Source of the DNA: Elephas maximus indicus
Taxonomy: Eukaryota; Chordata; Mammalia; Proboscidea; Elephantidae
Direction: 5' to 3'
Assembly: GCF_024166365.1 (NCBI RefSeq)
Contig: NC_064819.1
Coordinates: forward strand, 112,760,293-112,824,292
DNA length: 64,000 nucleotides
This document shows, piece after piece, positions 26,901-34,084 of this stretch (its first letter is position 1; each line of letters begins with the position of its first letter). The position numbers and the translations under genes were made by a program. Below the pieces are notes generated by a model. It was not told the origin of the DNA, made no database searches, and was given only the letters and a program-made list of their open reading frames with translations.

Positions 26901-27677
26901 CTAGAGTTTTAGCTTTTGGTGGAAATAGGCAGTAGGGCTGAAGCAGGCTGTTAAACTAAACGTTGGCAGTTAGAACCCACCCAGCGGCTCTATAAGAGAA
27001 AGACCTGCTGATCTGTTCCCATAAAGTTTACAGCCTAGAAAACTGTATGGGACAGTTCTACTCTGCCACATGGGATCACTATGAGAGGGATGGCATCTAA
27101 CAACAACAACACATAGAGACTGATGAGGCCACCATCTGGTCAGTGACAAGTGAAACCAGGCTTCAAATGCTAGACCAATCTTAGATGGAAAATACATATC
27201 CAAAAGACATTGGGGGTGTACAGTGAAGGACTGAGACATTTTATTTCCCTAGTATTTTAGTAAAGAGAAAGGACTAAGGAGTACAAAGCTCCCGACTCTG
27301 GTGTTGCTATCATAATCAAACCTCCCCTTGGTTTGCCATAGTTATCTTTCCAAAGAATGTCTCTCAGTAGGTGAGTCACAGAGGCCACCTTAGTGGTGGG
27401 TAAGTGTGCAATGAATTTTATATAAGAGAGCAGGATGGTCACTCGATGTGCCAAACATCGGAAAGCTTGGACCAAGGAATTCCTTGACTTTGAATATTCT
27501 AAATTGTGTTATTCGTTTGAGTGTCTTTCTAATTCAAGTCTTGTGCATATAACCTTCATAGTAGTCATGGTTGACATTGTATATATATATCACTGCACTT
27601 TTCTTCTCCCCTACTCTAGGCTGCACACAGTAACCACAGTCAGGAAGTCTTCTGCTGTGCTGGAAATCCATCAAGAG
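7..27677 (+). CDS. OPN5: OPN5 (neuropsin, opsin 5), six coding exons joined; terminal exon not resolved
   Basis: Joined exons 7-136, 4568-4687, 7634-7804, 11460-11794, 24092-24333 and 27620-27677 give 1056 coding bases, 352 codons, with no stop or frameshift. The product is a seven-transmembrane, retinal-binding receptor. Seen: first membrane segment about residues 33-57 with GNGY at 50-53; Cys106 and Cys183, the extracellular disulfide pair; DRY at 130-132; Glu177 in the second extracellular loop, at or near the usual opsin counterion site; Lys296 in the seventh segment (LLAKSAAMYNPIIY), the Schiff-base lysine; NPIIY at 302-306; CC at 315-316, likely palmitoylated. Family knowledge: OPN5 is a UV/violet-sensitive G-protein-coupled opsin of retina, skin and deep brain, used in non-image light sensing. 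The ATG at 7-9 matches the known N terminus, including an N-glycosylation motif NHT at 4-6. Human OPN5 has 354 residues ending in Trp-Glu (from memory), so two codons are missing here. Confidence 0.95.
520..640. repeat. Old CR1/L3-like LINE remnant
   Basis: AGAATCATAGATTTGAGACT, followed by GAAGGGACCTTAGGAATCATCTAGTTC, resembles the 3' part of CR1/L3-type LINEs shared by amniotes. The copy is short and decayed; the family is inferred from these motifs only. Confidence 0.5.
1999..2217 (+). repeat. AfroSINE, long type, full length
   Basis: Starts GGAGCCGCTGGGTGGTGCAA, has the tRNA-like head up to TTCAAGTCCACCCAGAGG, the body GAAAGACCTGGTGATCTCCT and ends GACGGCAACTGGTTTGG plus a T-rich tail. 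Noncoding RNA-polymerase-III-type retroposon. Confidence 0.85.
2726..2933 (-). repeat. AfroSINE, minus strand
   Basis: On the + strand it begins GTTGTTTTTTGCTGTGTGCTG (tail side) and ends CACCACCAGGGCTCC (head side). The middle GACTCATAGTGACCCTATAG and GATGGCCAGGTCTTTTCTCC are SINE body sequence. Confidence 0.85.
4568..4687 (+). CDS. OPN5: OPN5 exon 2 (TM1 end, first intracellular loop, TM2 start)
   Basis: The acceptor is TTTCTTTGTAG and the donor GTAACA at 4688. It reads from Gly44 (split codon) to the first base of Val84. It contains GNGYVLYM, then a basic first cytoplasmic loop (CRRKKKLRP, residues 59-67) and NLAVCDLGIS (74-83) at the start of TM2. Cys59 is a serine in the human protein as I remember it. 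Confidence 0.93.
5218..5382 (+). repeat. MER5A-like hAT transposon remnant
   Basis: GTGGTTCTTAAACTTGG at the left and TTGAGAACCACTGG at the right form the terminal inverted repeat (CAGTGGTTCTCAA type). The inside (GGGCTCCATACTCAGATTT...GGGCATTAGAATTTC) resembles MER5A. Nonautonomous DNA-transposon fossil. Confidence 0.65.
5601..5815 (-). repeat. AfroSINE, minus strand
   Basis: AAACAAACAAACCCATTGGC at the tail, then CTCATGGCGACCCCATACG, GCAGATCACCAGGTCTTCCC and a tRNA-like head ending at GCTCCCCAGC. Diverged copy in intron 2. Confidence 0.75.
6742..6960 (+). repeat. MER5A-like remnant split by a microsatellite
   Basis: AATGGCTCACAACTTTGGGT...AGAATCCCCTGGGGAGTTTA and then GAATTACCTGGGACTGGGAG...CTCCTCCAGGGC match the two halves of a MER5A-type element. 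The AT/GT repeat has expanded between them. Confidence 0.5.
6791..6852. repeat. (TA)n/(TG)n microsatellite
   Basis: Alternating purine-pyrimidine tract: TATATATATATGTATATATA then (TG)8 then TATGTGTATATATA. It is likely polymorphic in length. Confidence 0.95.
7072..7272 (+). repeat. AfroSINE, diverged
   Basis: TGGTTAACGTGCTTGGCTGC, GAAAGCCTTGATGATCTACT, GGTTGCCGTGAGCCAGGGTCG. Head decayed. Lies 360 bases upstream of exon 3. Confidence 0.75.
7634..7804 (+). CDS. OPN5: OPN5 exon 3 (TM2 end, TM3, DRY motif)
   Basis: Reads from Val84 to the first base of Gly141. It carries the disulfide cysteine Cys106 (IGCRWYGW), TM3 (FFFGCGSLITMTAVSL) and the G-protein contact motif DRY at 130-132, followed by LKICYLSY. 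The donor is a consensus GTAAGT at 7805. The acceptor (GGCGCTCTAG) has a poor polypyrimidine tract, but phase and homology fix it. Confidence 0.93.
8600..8720 (+). repeat. AfroSINE, short type, 3' truncated
   Basis: GGAAACCCTGGAGGCGTAAT, GCTACGGCTGCTAACCAAAA, GCTCGAATCCACCAGGTGCTCC. The usual tail after GTCAATCAGAGT is lost. Confidence 0.8.
9365..9690 (+). repeat. CR1/L3-like LINE remnant
   Basis: GGGACCAGTGACGGGGAGCT, ATATTGAGACAAAACTGCCT, ACCTCCACCCATTGGTCCTA and CTGGAGCAACACAGAACCAA follow the pattern of an ancient CR1/L3-type 3' region. Strand relative to the LINE is not certain. Confidence 0.5.
10307..10455 (+). repeat. AfroSINE with internal deletion
   Basis: CGGCTGGGCGTTGCAGATGG, GCACTTGACTACTAGCTGAA, then a shortened body and GCAGTTCTACTCTGTAACAC, ATCGCTGTGAGTCGGAATC. 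Part of the body between head and ATTGAAAACTGTC is missing. Confidence 0.75.
11460..11794 (+). CDS. OPN5: OPN5 exon 4 (TM4, second extracellular loop, TM5, third intracellular loop)
   Basis: The acceptor is TTCCACCTCCAG and the donor GTAACT at 11795, ending in phase 0 after Lys252. It codes for TM4 (LAVIWAYASFWTTMPLVGL), the loop DYAPEPFGTSCTLDW with Glu177 and the disulfide Cys183, TM5 (FILNILFFCLLLPTAVIVFS) and the basic third cytoplasmic loop up to LEMKLTK. It is the longest exon. Confidence 0.94.
11933..11967. repeat. (TC)n/(AC)n microsatellite
   Basis: About twelve TC units followed directly by about nine CA units, 140 bases after exon 4. Confidence 0.95.
12318..12530 (+). repeat. MIR element
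   Basis: TTGTGACCTAGAGCGAGGTA, CTTAACTTCTTTGAATGTCT and CCTGGTACATAGTAGGTG carry the MIR core and the typical tail. Ancient tRNA-derived SINE shared by mammals. Confidence 0.75.
13083..13284 (-). repeat. AfroSINE, long type, minus strand
   Basis: Reads (+ strand) CCGTAGCAGTCCCGTGTGTG, TTTTCAATAGCTGGTTTTTC, AGATCACCAGGCCTTTCTTC, TTGGTTAGCAGCTGAG and ends CACCCAGGGACTC. Its body parallels the RTE 5' region at 59930-59990. Confidence 0.8.
13661..13873 (-). repeat. AfroSINE, minus strand
   Basis: Tail side GTTGCTGTTGTTGTCGGGTG, body GGAGATGGCCAGGTCTTTCT, head side GCCACAAGGGCTCCT. Confidence 0.85.
14660..14831 (-). repeat. AfroSINE, short type, minus strand
   Basis: A-rich tail (AAAACCAAAAAAACTGAACC), CGACCCTATAGGACAGAGTA, GAGTGCCTGGTGGATTCGAA and head end CACCACCAGGGTTTCC. 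Flanking AGATTAACCAA occurs on both sides (14651 and 14832), a good target site duplication. Confidence 0.9.
15825..16052 (+). repeat. AfroSINE, long type
   Basis: GTGTCCCTGGGTGGTCCAAA, GAAAGACCTGATGATTTGCT, ACACACGTGGGGCCTCCAAG, tail CAAGTGGTTTGC. Confidence 0.85.
16811..17208 (-). mobile_element. Internally deleted RTE copy: 3' end joined to 5' region
   Basis: 16811-17040 matches the 3' part of the RTE at 56765 onward (GTACAACAGAACAAAACATT; CCTCACCCTTGTTGGCCTCT). 17045-17208 matches the 5' region of the same element (AAGGTTTTCATTGGCTAATT; GAAACCTGCCCACTATGGGT). The roughly 2.5-3 kb between, coding for endonuclease and reverse transcriptase, is absent, so the copy cannot move on its own. 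Confidence 0.7.
17207..17318 (+). repeat. AfroSINE 3' part
   Basis: GGCACTTCAGAAGAAAGGAC, AAATCAGCCATTAAAAATCT, TGGGGTTGCCGTGAATCGGA. The tRNA-like head is missing. It abuts the deleted RTE copy. Confidence 0.75.
17590..17700 (+). repeat. MIR fragment
   Basis: GTTTAATCTCTCTGAGCCTT followed by AGTTTTCTCTTCTGGATTAAATG is the conserved core of MIR. Confidence 0.6.
18441..18484 (-). repeat. SINE/RTE tail fragment
   Basis: GTTGTTCTTGTTAGGTGCCA followed by TCATGTCAATTTTCAACTCCT is the antisense of the shared SINE/RTE 3' end. A plus-strand SINE starts immediately after it. Confidence 0.65.
18485..18658 (+). repeat. AfroSINE
   Basis: GGAGCCCTGGTGGCCCAACG, GAAAGACCTGGCTATCTGCT, CCATAAAGATTACAGCCTAG, GGGGCGGTGCTACTCTGTCA. 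It meets the preceding tail fragment in opposite orientation. Confidence 0.85.
19519..19712 (+). repeat. AfroSINE
   Basis: AGGAGCCCTGGTGGTGCTGT, GAGAGCTCGGCTGCTAACTG, AGATGTGGCAGTCTGCTTGC, TTACAGCCTTGGAAACCTTG, end AATCAACTCCATGGCAGATG. Confidence 0.85.
20793..20983 (-). repeat. AfroSINE, long type, minus strand
   Basis: AAAAAACCGACACCAAACGA, GTCTGACTCATGGCAACCCC, GGAAGTAGATTGCCAGGCCT, head side CCACCCAATGCCTCC. Confidence 0.8.
21101..21125. repeat. (GATTTA)n short tandem repeat
   Basis: Four copies of a six-base unit related to GATTTA. It makes a low-complexity frame that reads Phe-Arg repeats. Confidence 0.9.
21655..21818 (+). repeat. AfroSINE, short type
   Basis: CCGGGTGGTGTAGTGGTTAA, AACCAAATGGTAGGCAGTTC, GTTCTACTCTGTCCTATAGG, GGATGGGTTTGGG. 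Confidence 0.88.
23035..23336 (-). repeat. tRNA-Gly-headed SINE with RTE-like body and tail
   Basis: Read on the minus strand it opens GGGCAATGGTGGCTCAGTGG followed by TAGAATTCTTGCC, very close to tRNA-Gly(GCC), with an A-box-like TGGCTCAGTGG and a B-box-like GGTTAGACTCC. Next comes about 120 bases like the RTE 5' region (AGGAAGAAAGGTCTGAG; CTGAAAATCAGCTAATTAAA) and an RTE-like tail (TTGTACATGGGTTC...CAACAAT). Its head differs from that of the other SINEs in the window. Confidence 0.75.
24092..24333 (+). CDS. OPN5: OPN5 exon 5 (TM6, TM7, retinal lysine, NPxxY)
   Basis: The acceptor is CTCTCTCACCAG and the donor GTAAAA at 24334. It reads from Val253 to two bases of Arg333. It contains TM6 (MLICAGFLIAWIPYAVVSV), the third extracellular loop, TM7 with Lys296 that binds retinal, NPIIY at 302-306, helix 8 and Cys315-Cys316. 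Intron 4 in front of it is the longest of the gene at 12.3 kb. Confidence 0.95.
25318..26073 (+). repeat. AfroSINE interrupted by an L1 3' end
   Basis: 25318-25383 reads CTAAGACAGACTGGGAAGAA then AGGCTTGTTGATCTATGTC, the SINE body. 25981-26073 resumes with ATGGAAACCCTATGGATTTT and ends GGCATCCAACAACAACAAC. The L1 sequence between them splits the SINE. Confidence 0.6.
25384..25980 (-). mobile_element. L1 3' UTR, 5'-truncated, minus strand
   Basis: On the + strand: ACTTTAGATGAAGGTTTACA, CATGTTGTTTTATGACATCG, CTCAGGAGTGACTTCCTTAT, GTCAGAGCAGTCAGTGGTGC. The same sequence runs in front of an ORF2 C terminus at 51535-53112, which identifies it as an L1 3' UTR. No coding part is left. Confidence 0.8.
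26208..26410 (+). repeat. MIR element
   Basis: TACAGTGGAAAGAACACAAG, TCAGTGTTCAAGACCAGCTC, AACTGCTTAATTACTAAGAG and a tail with GTGAAAGGGCTTGGAG. Confidence 0.65.
26935..27112 (+). repeat. AfroSINE with decayed head
   Basis: CCCACCCAGCGGCTCTATAA, GAAAGACCTGCTGATCTGTT, AGTTTACAGCCTAGAAAACT, end GGCATCTAACAACAACAAC (RTE-type tail). Confidence 0.8.
27620..27677 (+). CDS. OPN5: OPN5 exon 6 (cytoplasmic tail)
   Basis: The acceptor is CCCCTACTCTAG. It completes Arg333 and codes for LHTVTTVRKSSAVLEIHQE, residues 334-352, a Ser/Thr-bearing tail. A donor-like GAG|GTATGA follows at 27678. If this donor is used, the protein ends in a further exon. If it is not, reading continues to Val-TGA and the protein is 353 residues long, stopping at 27683. 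Confidence 0.88.
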
Positions 27678-29330
27678 GTATGAAGATGGACACACAGCAT
27701 CACTCATGGACACATTTATCCACTTCTTTGCCTCTCCCCTGCTGTTATGTTTGATTGTGCCCACAGTTTTCTCTTTATATTATATTTTTATATTTTGTAC
27801 ACATTTCCTCTTTTTCCTGAAGCCGGGGTTTGCTGGGAAATTCCAATGGCATAATGAAAACTAAAGTATATGATACTACTTTAAGGAATATCATTAGTAT
27901 GGGCCTCCCTTGAATTCCCTTTGTCTCACACTTTAAATCTTATTGTCATGCCAAACAGTATTCGATCTGGGATATTAAGAAAAAATGTTGCAAAGTTGTA
28001 TTATTAAGGCGTAATTATATTTTATCACATCATCACTATTATTGTTTTTAATGTAGGGTCAGGGAGACAGTATCTGGGATCCTGTTAGGTGGGTGATCAT
28101 TGAGACAGAGTGTTGGACCATGGCTCTTTAGTAGGTGATTCTTGTAGCCATCTCTTCTCATAGGCACAGAGTCACATTCTCATGGCAATGATTTTCTACT
28201 CTTCTAGCAAATTCAGTTTCACCTTAATTCCCTAAAGAGCAAACTTCCTCCAAATGTGAGGACAAAAATAACCTTTCTGATGATAATTTTACCTACATGG
28301 GTTTTTGTCATTAAGTTCTCCTTACTAATATACTGGATGTAATAAGCTATTACTAATTGTAATCAGTCAACCAACAAATTTAGCGAAAATAGCTTTTTAC
28401 ATGTGTTATTTCTTTCACTGGCTGTTCCTTGTTATCTGTGTTTGTCCTTCCCTTTGTTCTTCTTTCTTTAACAAACACCTTGTAAGAATCAGGGAGAGAG
28501 ATGCAGATGTGAATGAGAGATGATACGATTTCAAAGGCAGATCCCTGCCCTTTAAGAGCTAATGAAAGGGGCCGGCAGGTAAATACTAGGTCTAAACAGG
28601 CCTTTCATTCAATACCTGTCTTGTTTTTGTCCGGAGGCCTTCTGCATTGCAATTCTTAGGAGTGGATCCCCATGATACCTTACTTAAAGGCCGAGGTATT
28701 GGTCCTCCTTGCTTGCCTGCCCCCTGTGAACCTAAGCCCTATCCACCTCTTCTGATCTTCCTTTCTGCTAACAGCGGATGAGGCAAGTGAAAATGGAAAG
28801 CAAGTGGCCCTCCAGTGCCATGGATCATCCTCCACTCCTTCCACTGAGGGCATATGGGGAATTGGACTCTCTTTTAAGGCTCAGCCCTCAGTACATGCCC
28901 TTTCGGTGTCTTTGTGTTTTAGTTTTCCTGAGAGTTGAGGTGGGGAATGAAGAATGGAACGACGTGTGTCAACAGTATGATAAGTGCTAAATAGGCTTGT
29001 GTGCACACGTACTCTGGGTGTAAGGAAAAACGGGGATCAACTCAGCCTGTAGCTTAGGATTGCTTCCCAGAGTCTGTAGAAAAGAGGCAGACTGTCATTT
29101 GGACAGAGAGGCAAACATGTGAAGTATAGAATTGTGAGAGCGTGCACTCTAGGTGAAGGGGGAGCAGGGTTAGACTGCACAGTCAGACTGCCTGGGTTCG
29201 TACCCTTTGGTGAGTGTATAAAATGGAGGTATTAACAACAGCTCACAGGCTATAGTGAGGATTAGAGAGGTAATGCCCATAGAAGTCACATAGCAGTGTG
29301 CGTATAACGGAGTGCCTATAACCCTCTACA
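27678..29330. other. Flank or last intron after OPN5 exon 6
   Basis: 1.6 kb of mostly unique sequence. A MIR-like element sits at its end; otherwise there are only short open frames without recognisable protein features. Any 3' UTR used with the Val-stop ending would lie here, but no well-placed AATAAA is seen close to 27683. Confidence 0.6.
29125..29310 (+). repeat. MIR element
   Basis: GTTAGACTGCACAGTCAGAC followed by TGCCTGGGTTCGTACCC, then AAAATGGAGGTATTAACAAC and GTGAGGATTAGAGAGGTAAT. The middle core is deleted. Confidence 0.6.
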
Positions 29331-29334
29331 TATG

Positions 29335-29480
29335 GAGCCTTGATGGCACAGTAGTTAAGAGCTCATCTGCTAACCAAAAGGTTAGCACTAGCCACTCCTT
29401 GGTAACCCTGTGGGGTAATTCTACTCTGTCCTACAGGGTCACTATGAGTCAGAATTGACAAGATGGAAATGGGTTTATTA
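29335..29480 (+). repeat. AfroSINE, short type
   Basis: GGAGCCTTGATGGCACAGTA, AACCAAAAGGTTAGCACTAG, AATTCTACTCTGTCCTACAG, GATGGAAATGGGTTTA. First of three in a row. Confidence 0.85.
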
Positions 29481-29485
29481 TTATT

Positions 29486-29702
29486 GGAGTCCCTGGGTGG
29501 TACAAATATTTGAACACTCAACTACTACCCAAAAGTTTGATAATTCAAACCCATCCAGAGGCACCTCAGAAGAAAGGGCTGGCAATCTGCTTCTGAAAGG
29601 TTGCAGCCTTGAAAACCTTATGGAGCACAGTTATACTCTGCAACATATGGGGTCACCAAGAGTCAAAATCAACTCCACAGCCACTGGTTTGGTTTGGCTT
29701 TG
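29486..29702 (+). repeat. AfroSINE, long type
   Basis: TGGAGTCCCTGGGTGGTACA, CATCCAGAGGCACCTCAGAA, GGAGCACAGTTATACTCTGC, CCACTGGTTTGGTTTGG. Second of three. Confidence 0.88.
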
Positions 29703-29895
29703 GATGGCGAGAACAGTTAATGTGCTCAGCTGCAAACTGAAAGGTTTGAGTCCACCCAGAGGTGCACCTCAGAAGAAAGCCCAGGCAATCTATCTCCAAA
29801 AAATCAGCCACTGAAAACCCTATGGGGCACAGTTCTACTCTGGCAACATGAAGTTGCTGTGAGTTAGAATCTACTGGACAGCAGCTGGTTACTGG
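29703..29895 (+). repeat. AfroSINE, long type, 5' shortened
   Basis: AGTTAATGTGCTCAGCTGCA, GTCCACCCAGAGGTGCACCT, AAAAATCAGCCACTGAAAAC, TCTACTGGACAGCAGCTGG. Third of three. Confidence 0.85.
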
Positions 29896-31213
29896 TTATT
29901 ATTATTTAGGCAGGTGGCGGGGCCAGAAGTAGGGCAGGAAATAGTAGCCAAGGGCCAGATCAGACCCCAAGGGCCTTGTGGTTTATGCTGTTATATGAAT
30001 TTTACCTTAAAGGTGAGGGAGAAAACTTTCAGGAATTCAGGGAAGAGAAGGAAATGATGATGTTTATAATTTTTATAAAGATGAGTCTGGCACTACGGAG
30101 GATGGATTATATGGGAAGGGGGAGTGGGTCAAGCCTAGAGGCTGAGATATAAGGTAGGGAGCCTTATAAAAAAATTATAATTTATGAGGGCCTGAAATGA
30201 GGAAGGGTAGTAGAGATGGAGACCAGAATATAGGTTTAAAATATGTTAAGAAGTAGGTCTTGACAATTGATGGCATGAGAGACAGAGGAGTCAAGGATGA
30301 CTTGGAGCTTAGTGTGGTTGATGGTGTCCACAGAAGGGCAAGATGCAGGAGGGATGATGAGTCTAGTTGAGCGGACACAATGAATTATATTTGGGACGTG
30401 TAGAAGACAGGGTGCCTAGCACAGGTGAAGATATCCAACATAGGTAAAGATACTCTGTTGTTATACCTGATAATAGGGGATTATAGACTTAGGGAGTAGA
30501 GCAGGTAGGGAAAGGATGTTAAGTACCTTTTCAAAGCTGGTTTCAAAATACTTGAAGAAAATGAACTGACAGAGAAATTTTTACTGGATGGGAGGGTGTG
30601 CAAATGAATGATGAGTGGAAGACAGGGAAAAGAAGTCAGGTTAGTGTAGATTTGTCTTGATGGTGGAATTCAACACTAACATTGTACAAAAATCCCTCAA
30701 GGCAGGCTGTACCCTGCCATTTATTAACTGTTTAACTAAAAGGTAGTCCTTAATAGCTTAAAAAAGCAGGTATAAGAGAGGATTAGCATAATTATAGGCC
30801 AAAAAGGAGTTTAAATAATAGGAGCTTTGGGGGAAGATCCTAGAATTAACTTCTGTTTCCAATTTGAAAAATATGATTTAAAAAGTGATCCTCCATGCTC
30901 TGATTCCAGAATTTTTTTTTTTTTATAATACTTTAGGAGCACCAGAATTATTACTGGTATTGATATAGAAGGAGAGAGCTGGCCTTGGGGTACAAAGAAG
31001 GAAGAAAAAATGAGTGATCCTTGAGAGTCTGCTTGCATACACCAGACTCTGTGTGGATGGATAATTTCCTGCACGGGTTTTGCTTCCCCAGGAGCTTCCA
31101 GTGATTTGAGAAAGCTCTGCAAAGTCCCCAAACACTTCCACAAATTTGATTTACGCTTACTTTAGTGTGTATATATATATATGTAAAATATATATTTTAT
31201 ATGTATAATATAT
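29896..31213. other. Unassigned flank with an old repeat-like stretch
   Basis: 30000-30420 (AGGGAAGAGAAGGAAATGAT; AAAGATGAGTCTGGCACTAC; GGTCTTGACAATTGATGGCA) resembles an old interspersed repeat that I cannot name. Nothing gene-like is seen up to 31213, apart from AT repeats at 31166-31212. Confidence 0.5.
31166..31212. repeat. AT-rich microsatellite
   Basis: TATATATATATATGTAAAAT followed by ATATATTTTATATGTATAATATATA. Related AT motifs recur at 31407-31445 on the other side of the SINE. Confidence 0.85.
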
Positions 31214-31405
31214 AAGGTCCTAGGTGGTGTGAATGGTTTGCCCTCAACTGCTAACCTAACCCACCCAGCAGTACCATGGAAGAAAAGGCCTGGAGACCTG
31301 CTTCCATTAAGATTACAAAAAACTTTATGGAGCAGTTCTAATGTGTAATACGTGGGGTCGCCATGAGTCAGAATTGACACAATGGCAACTAACAATAACA
31401 AAAAT
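31214..31405 (+). repeat. AfroSINE
   Basis: AGGTCCTAGGTGGTGTGAAT, AACCCACCCAGCAGTACCAT, GTAATACGTGGGGTCGCCAT, tail GGCAACTAACAATAACAAAA. It sits inside an AT-rich repeat. Confidence 0.8.
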
Positions 31406-32586
31406 AGATAATATATATGTACCTATAATATATATTTTATGTATAATGTATAAGTGGGAGAATTTGGAAACATGGAATAAATTATTAAATCAAGAATGCA
31501 AAATCTCCCATCTCTGGTTTATTTTTATTTTAAGCTCCCTTGCTTCTATGAACCTCAGTTTAAACATGGCCTCTCCATTAATAAACAAATGAATAAATAC
31601 ATTTGTTAAAAGAGGATTGAGAGTAGCAATGTCCTATTAACCAGAAAGGCTGGATTTCAACCATCATAATAAAATCCAAATATACTTTCATTTTTCCAAG
31701 AAGAATGAGGCAGTAGAAATATATTACACAGTAAAACTTCAATTATTTGACTCAGTAATGCCATTGCCTCAAGAATCAAGAACTGAAATGGTAACTAGAA
31801 ATTTTAAGTCTCATTTATTTTTCCTTTGAAAAACATACTGCTACCTTTAACGGTCTTTAGCAATACTAGCCCCACATCCACCAATGGAAATGCTTCTCTA
31901 TTAAGTCAGTGCAAACGAGGGGGAAAAGACAAGGACGGGAGGGAGACAGGAAAAGATGGAGAGCAAGCCGACTAGCAGGATGTTGAAGGGACTACTGATG
32001 CTGGCGTATGAAAATGTCTTAAAGGTTGCCAAAAAGTCAGAGGATATTATATAGTGAAGATATTAAGCCATTATAGCAAAACGGTTAGCAAAGGTTGCAT
32101 CTGCTATTGATTCAGTAACTAATTTTATAGGAAGGAAGCCCAAGTCTCATTGCTCCGAAGACCAAAGTGGTGACTGCTCTGTACTCCTCTTCTATAAATG
32201 GCAAGAAATATAAGAACTATAGGCAGTTTAGTAAGAAACCATATTCCAGGGCATGCCCCCAGGTTAGACTTAAACTCTCAAGCTATTAGCATCCACCACA
32301 TAGCAAAACCAGTGGTCCCCGAGGTGACTTTGAATGATTTTTTACAAATGAGATTGTGTAACTTTCAACGTATTGTGTTCATCAAGTTATGGGACTATGT
32401 AAAATACATTCTGAAGATATTTCTATCCAAGTCATTTAAATCAAAACAAGCATTGGCATTTAAACTGCTTTTCTCAATTACCTTGAACCTGCTTTCTTTC
32501 ACCATGCCAACAGATGAAATCCTGTAATAATTATAAGTAGCAACCTTCCCAGTTTGATCACAGATATATATGCTCTTCTATATGCC
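31406..32586. other. Unassigned unique stretch
   Basis: 1.2 kb of AT-rich sequence. No repeat I can name and no supported gene; the longest frame (32198-32527) has no recognisable features. Confidence 0.5.
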
Positions 32587-32758
32587 ATGGGAAACCCTGG
32601 TGGCATAGTAACTAAGAGCTACGGCTGCTAACCAAATGGTCAGCAGTTCAAATCCACCAGGTGCTCCTTGGAAACTCTGTGGGGAAGTCCTACTCTGTCT
32701 TATAGGGTCACTATGAGTCGGAATCCTTTCGATGGCAATGGGTTTGGTTTTGTTTTTT
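32587..32758 (+). repeat. AfroSINE, short type
   Basis: GGGAAACCCTGGTGGCATAG, CAGCAGTTCAAATCCACCAG, TATAGGGTCACTATGAGTCG, GATGGCAATGGGTTTGG. ATGCCATGGG / TGTGCCATGGG on the two sides suggests a target site duplication. Confidence 0.9.
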
Positions 32759-33328
32759 TATGTGCCATGGGCTCTAGAGTAGGCAGATATACATTACTAA
32801 AAACATGTCTGTGAGAAAAAATAATTCCAAATTGTGTATGTGCTTTATTGGTTTTGTTTTGGTTTGGTTTTAGCATTGGCCAAATCTACATAGACAAATA
32901 GTACATTCACTCCTTCAGCAAGGATTTTTTAAGTGCCTGTAGCATATGCTGTTCTGAATGTTTTGGGAGATACAAAAATAAGGAAGGTATGTGCTTTCAG
33001 TTCTCAAGGAATTTGGGAGTTTTGGCAGATTCTTGACTTCTATCTGAATTGTAAATTGTTTAATATTAATCATTTTTAGATGCATAACCTATGGACACCG
33101 CTAAGGTTTACTTTGAGGGGCTACTTTGAGTACAGTCATGTGTTGCTTATGTCTATGATACACTCTGTGAAATAGGAGGGTGTGTGATTGGGGTGTTGTA
33201 TGAACACCATATTATATACTGCCGCTGCCTGTGAGTTGAAGCATACACTGATATACAGTAACCTTTTTATTTTTAAGTAGGAAAAGTTCTCATTAAAATA
33301 ATGATAGAACGTACAGTAGAGTACATAC

Positions 33329-33501
33329 CAAAAACAAACAAACAAAAAAAACTTTGCTGTCGAGTCAATTCCAACTCATAGCAACCCTATACGACAGAGT
33401 AGAACTGCCCCATAGGGTTTCCAAGGAGTGGCTGGTGGATTCAAACTGCTGACCTTTTGGTTAGCAGCCGAGGTCTTAACCACTGTACCACCAGGGCTCC
33501 A
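33329..33501 (-). repeat. AfroSINE, short type, minus strand
   Basis: A-rich tail AAACAAACAAACAAAAAAAA, TTGCTGTCGAGTCAATTCCA, GGAGTGGCTGGTGGATTCAA, head CACCAGGGCTCC. Flanks contain ACAGTA...GTACATAC on the left and ACAGTACATACATA on the right. Confidence 0.9.
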
Positions 33502-34084
33502 CAGTACATACATAAACCAGTAACATAGGTGTTTACGATGACTATCAAGACATATGTATTATAGGTTGTGTATGTAGTGTTCCATTCTGTGCCTGGCAAT
33601 ACAATTGCTTTGTATACAAGAGACACGAGATAAACATGTGTTGAGTGCGGAAAGCTGTTGCATTTTGTACATCTGCTTATGTCCGCTAAGTCCCGTTCTC
33701 TGATTGGGATTTCTGAACTCTCTTATAACCTTACGAGACCATGGACTACGTGAAGTCGAACGTTGCCCAAACAGACATTATGTGGCGCCTGACTGTACTG
33801 TGAAGTATCAGGACAGCCTCTGGGAATTGATTTGCATATGGGCCTCTGTGCTCCAGGTCAGGAGAGAAATGTAGGGCTTCTACCCAACCCTTCAGAGCTG
33901 AATTCATTCATTTCCAGGAGTGAGTGATCTCCTGTAGGTCAACTTTGGGTGTTTCAGTTCTCCATTAGAGCAAAGGAAAAGTTCATGAATCAGTTTTCTT
34001 CCAAGTGCAACAAAATGGAGATGGTCAGGTGATGTGAGGCACTGTTTATCACACATTTTAAACATCAGAGACACAGCATAGTAC

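Larger units (their letters stand above)
24334..27619 (+). other. OPN5 intron 5
   Basis: 3.3 kb with an L1 3' end, SINE pieces and a MIR-like element. The stretch 24340-25310 is unique, with an L2/MIR-type core near 24830-24960 (AACTAAGGTTCAGGAAGGTT). No second gene is seen. Confidence 0.8.

Noticed and set aside
28778-28990. Candidate alternative last exon of OPN5 close to exon 6
   Set aside because: The frame does not give Trp-Glu-stop in the required phase after any convincing acceptor, and no poly(A) signal fits.
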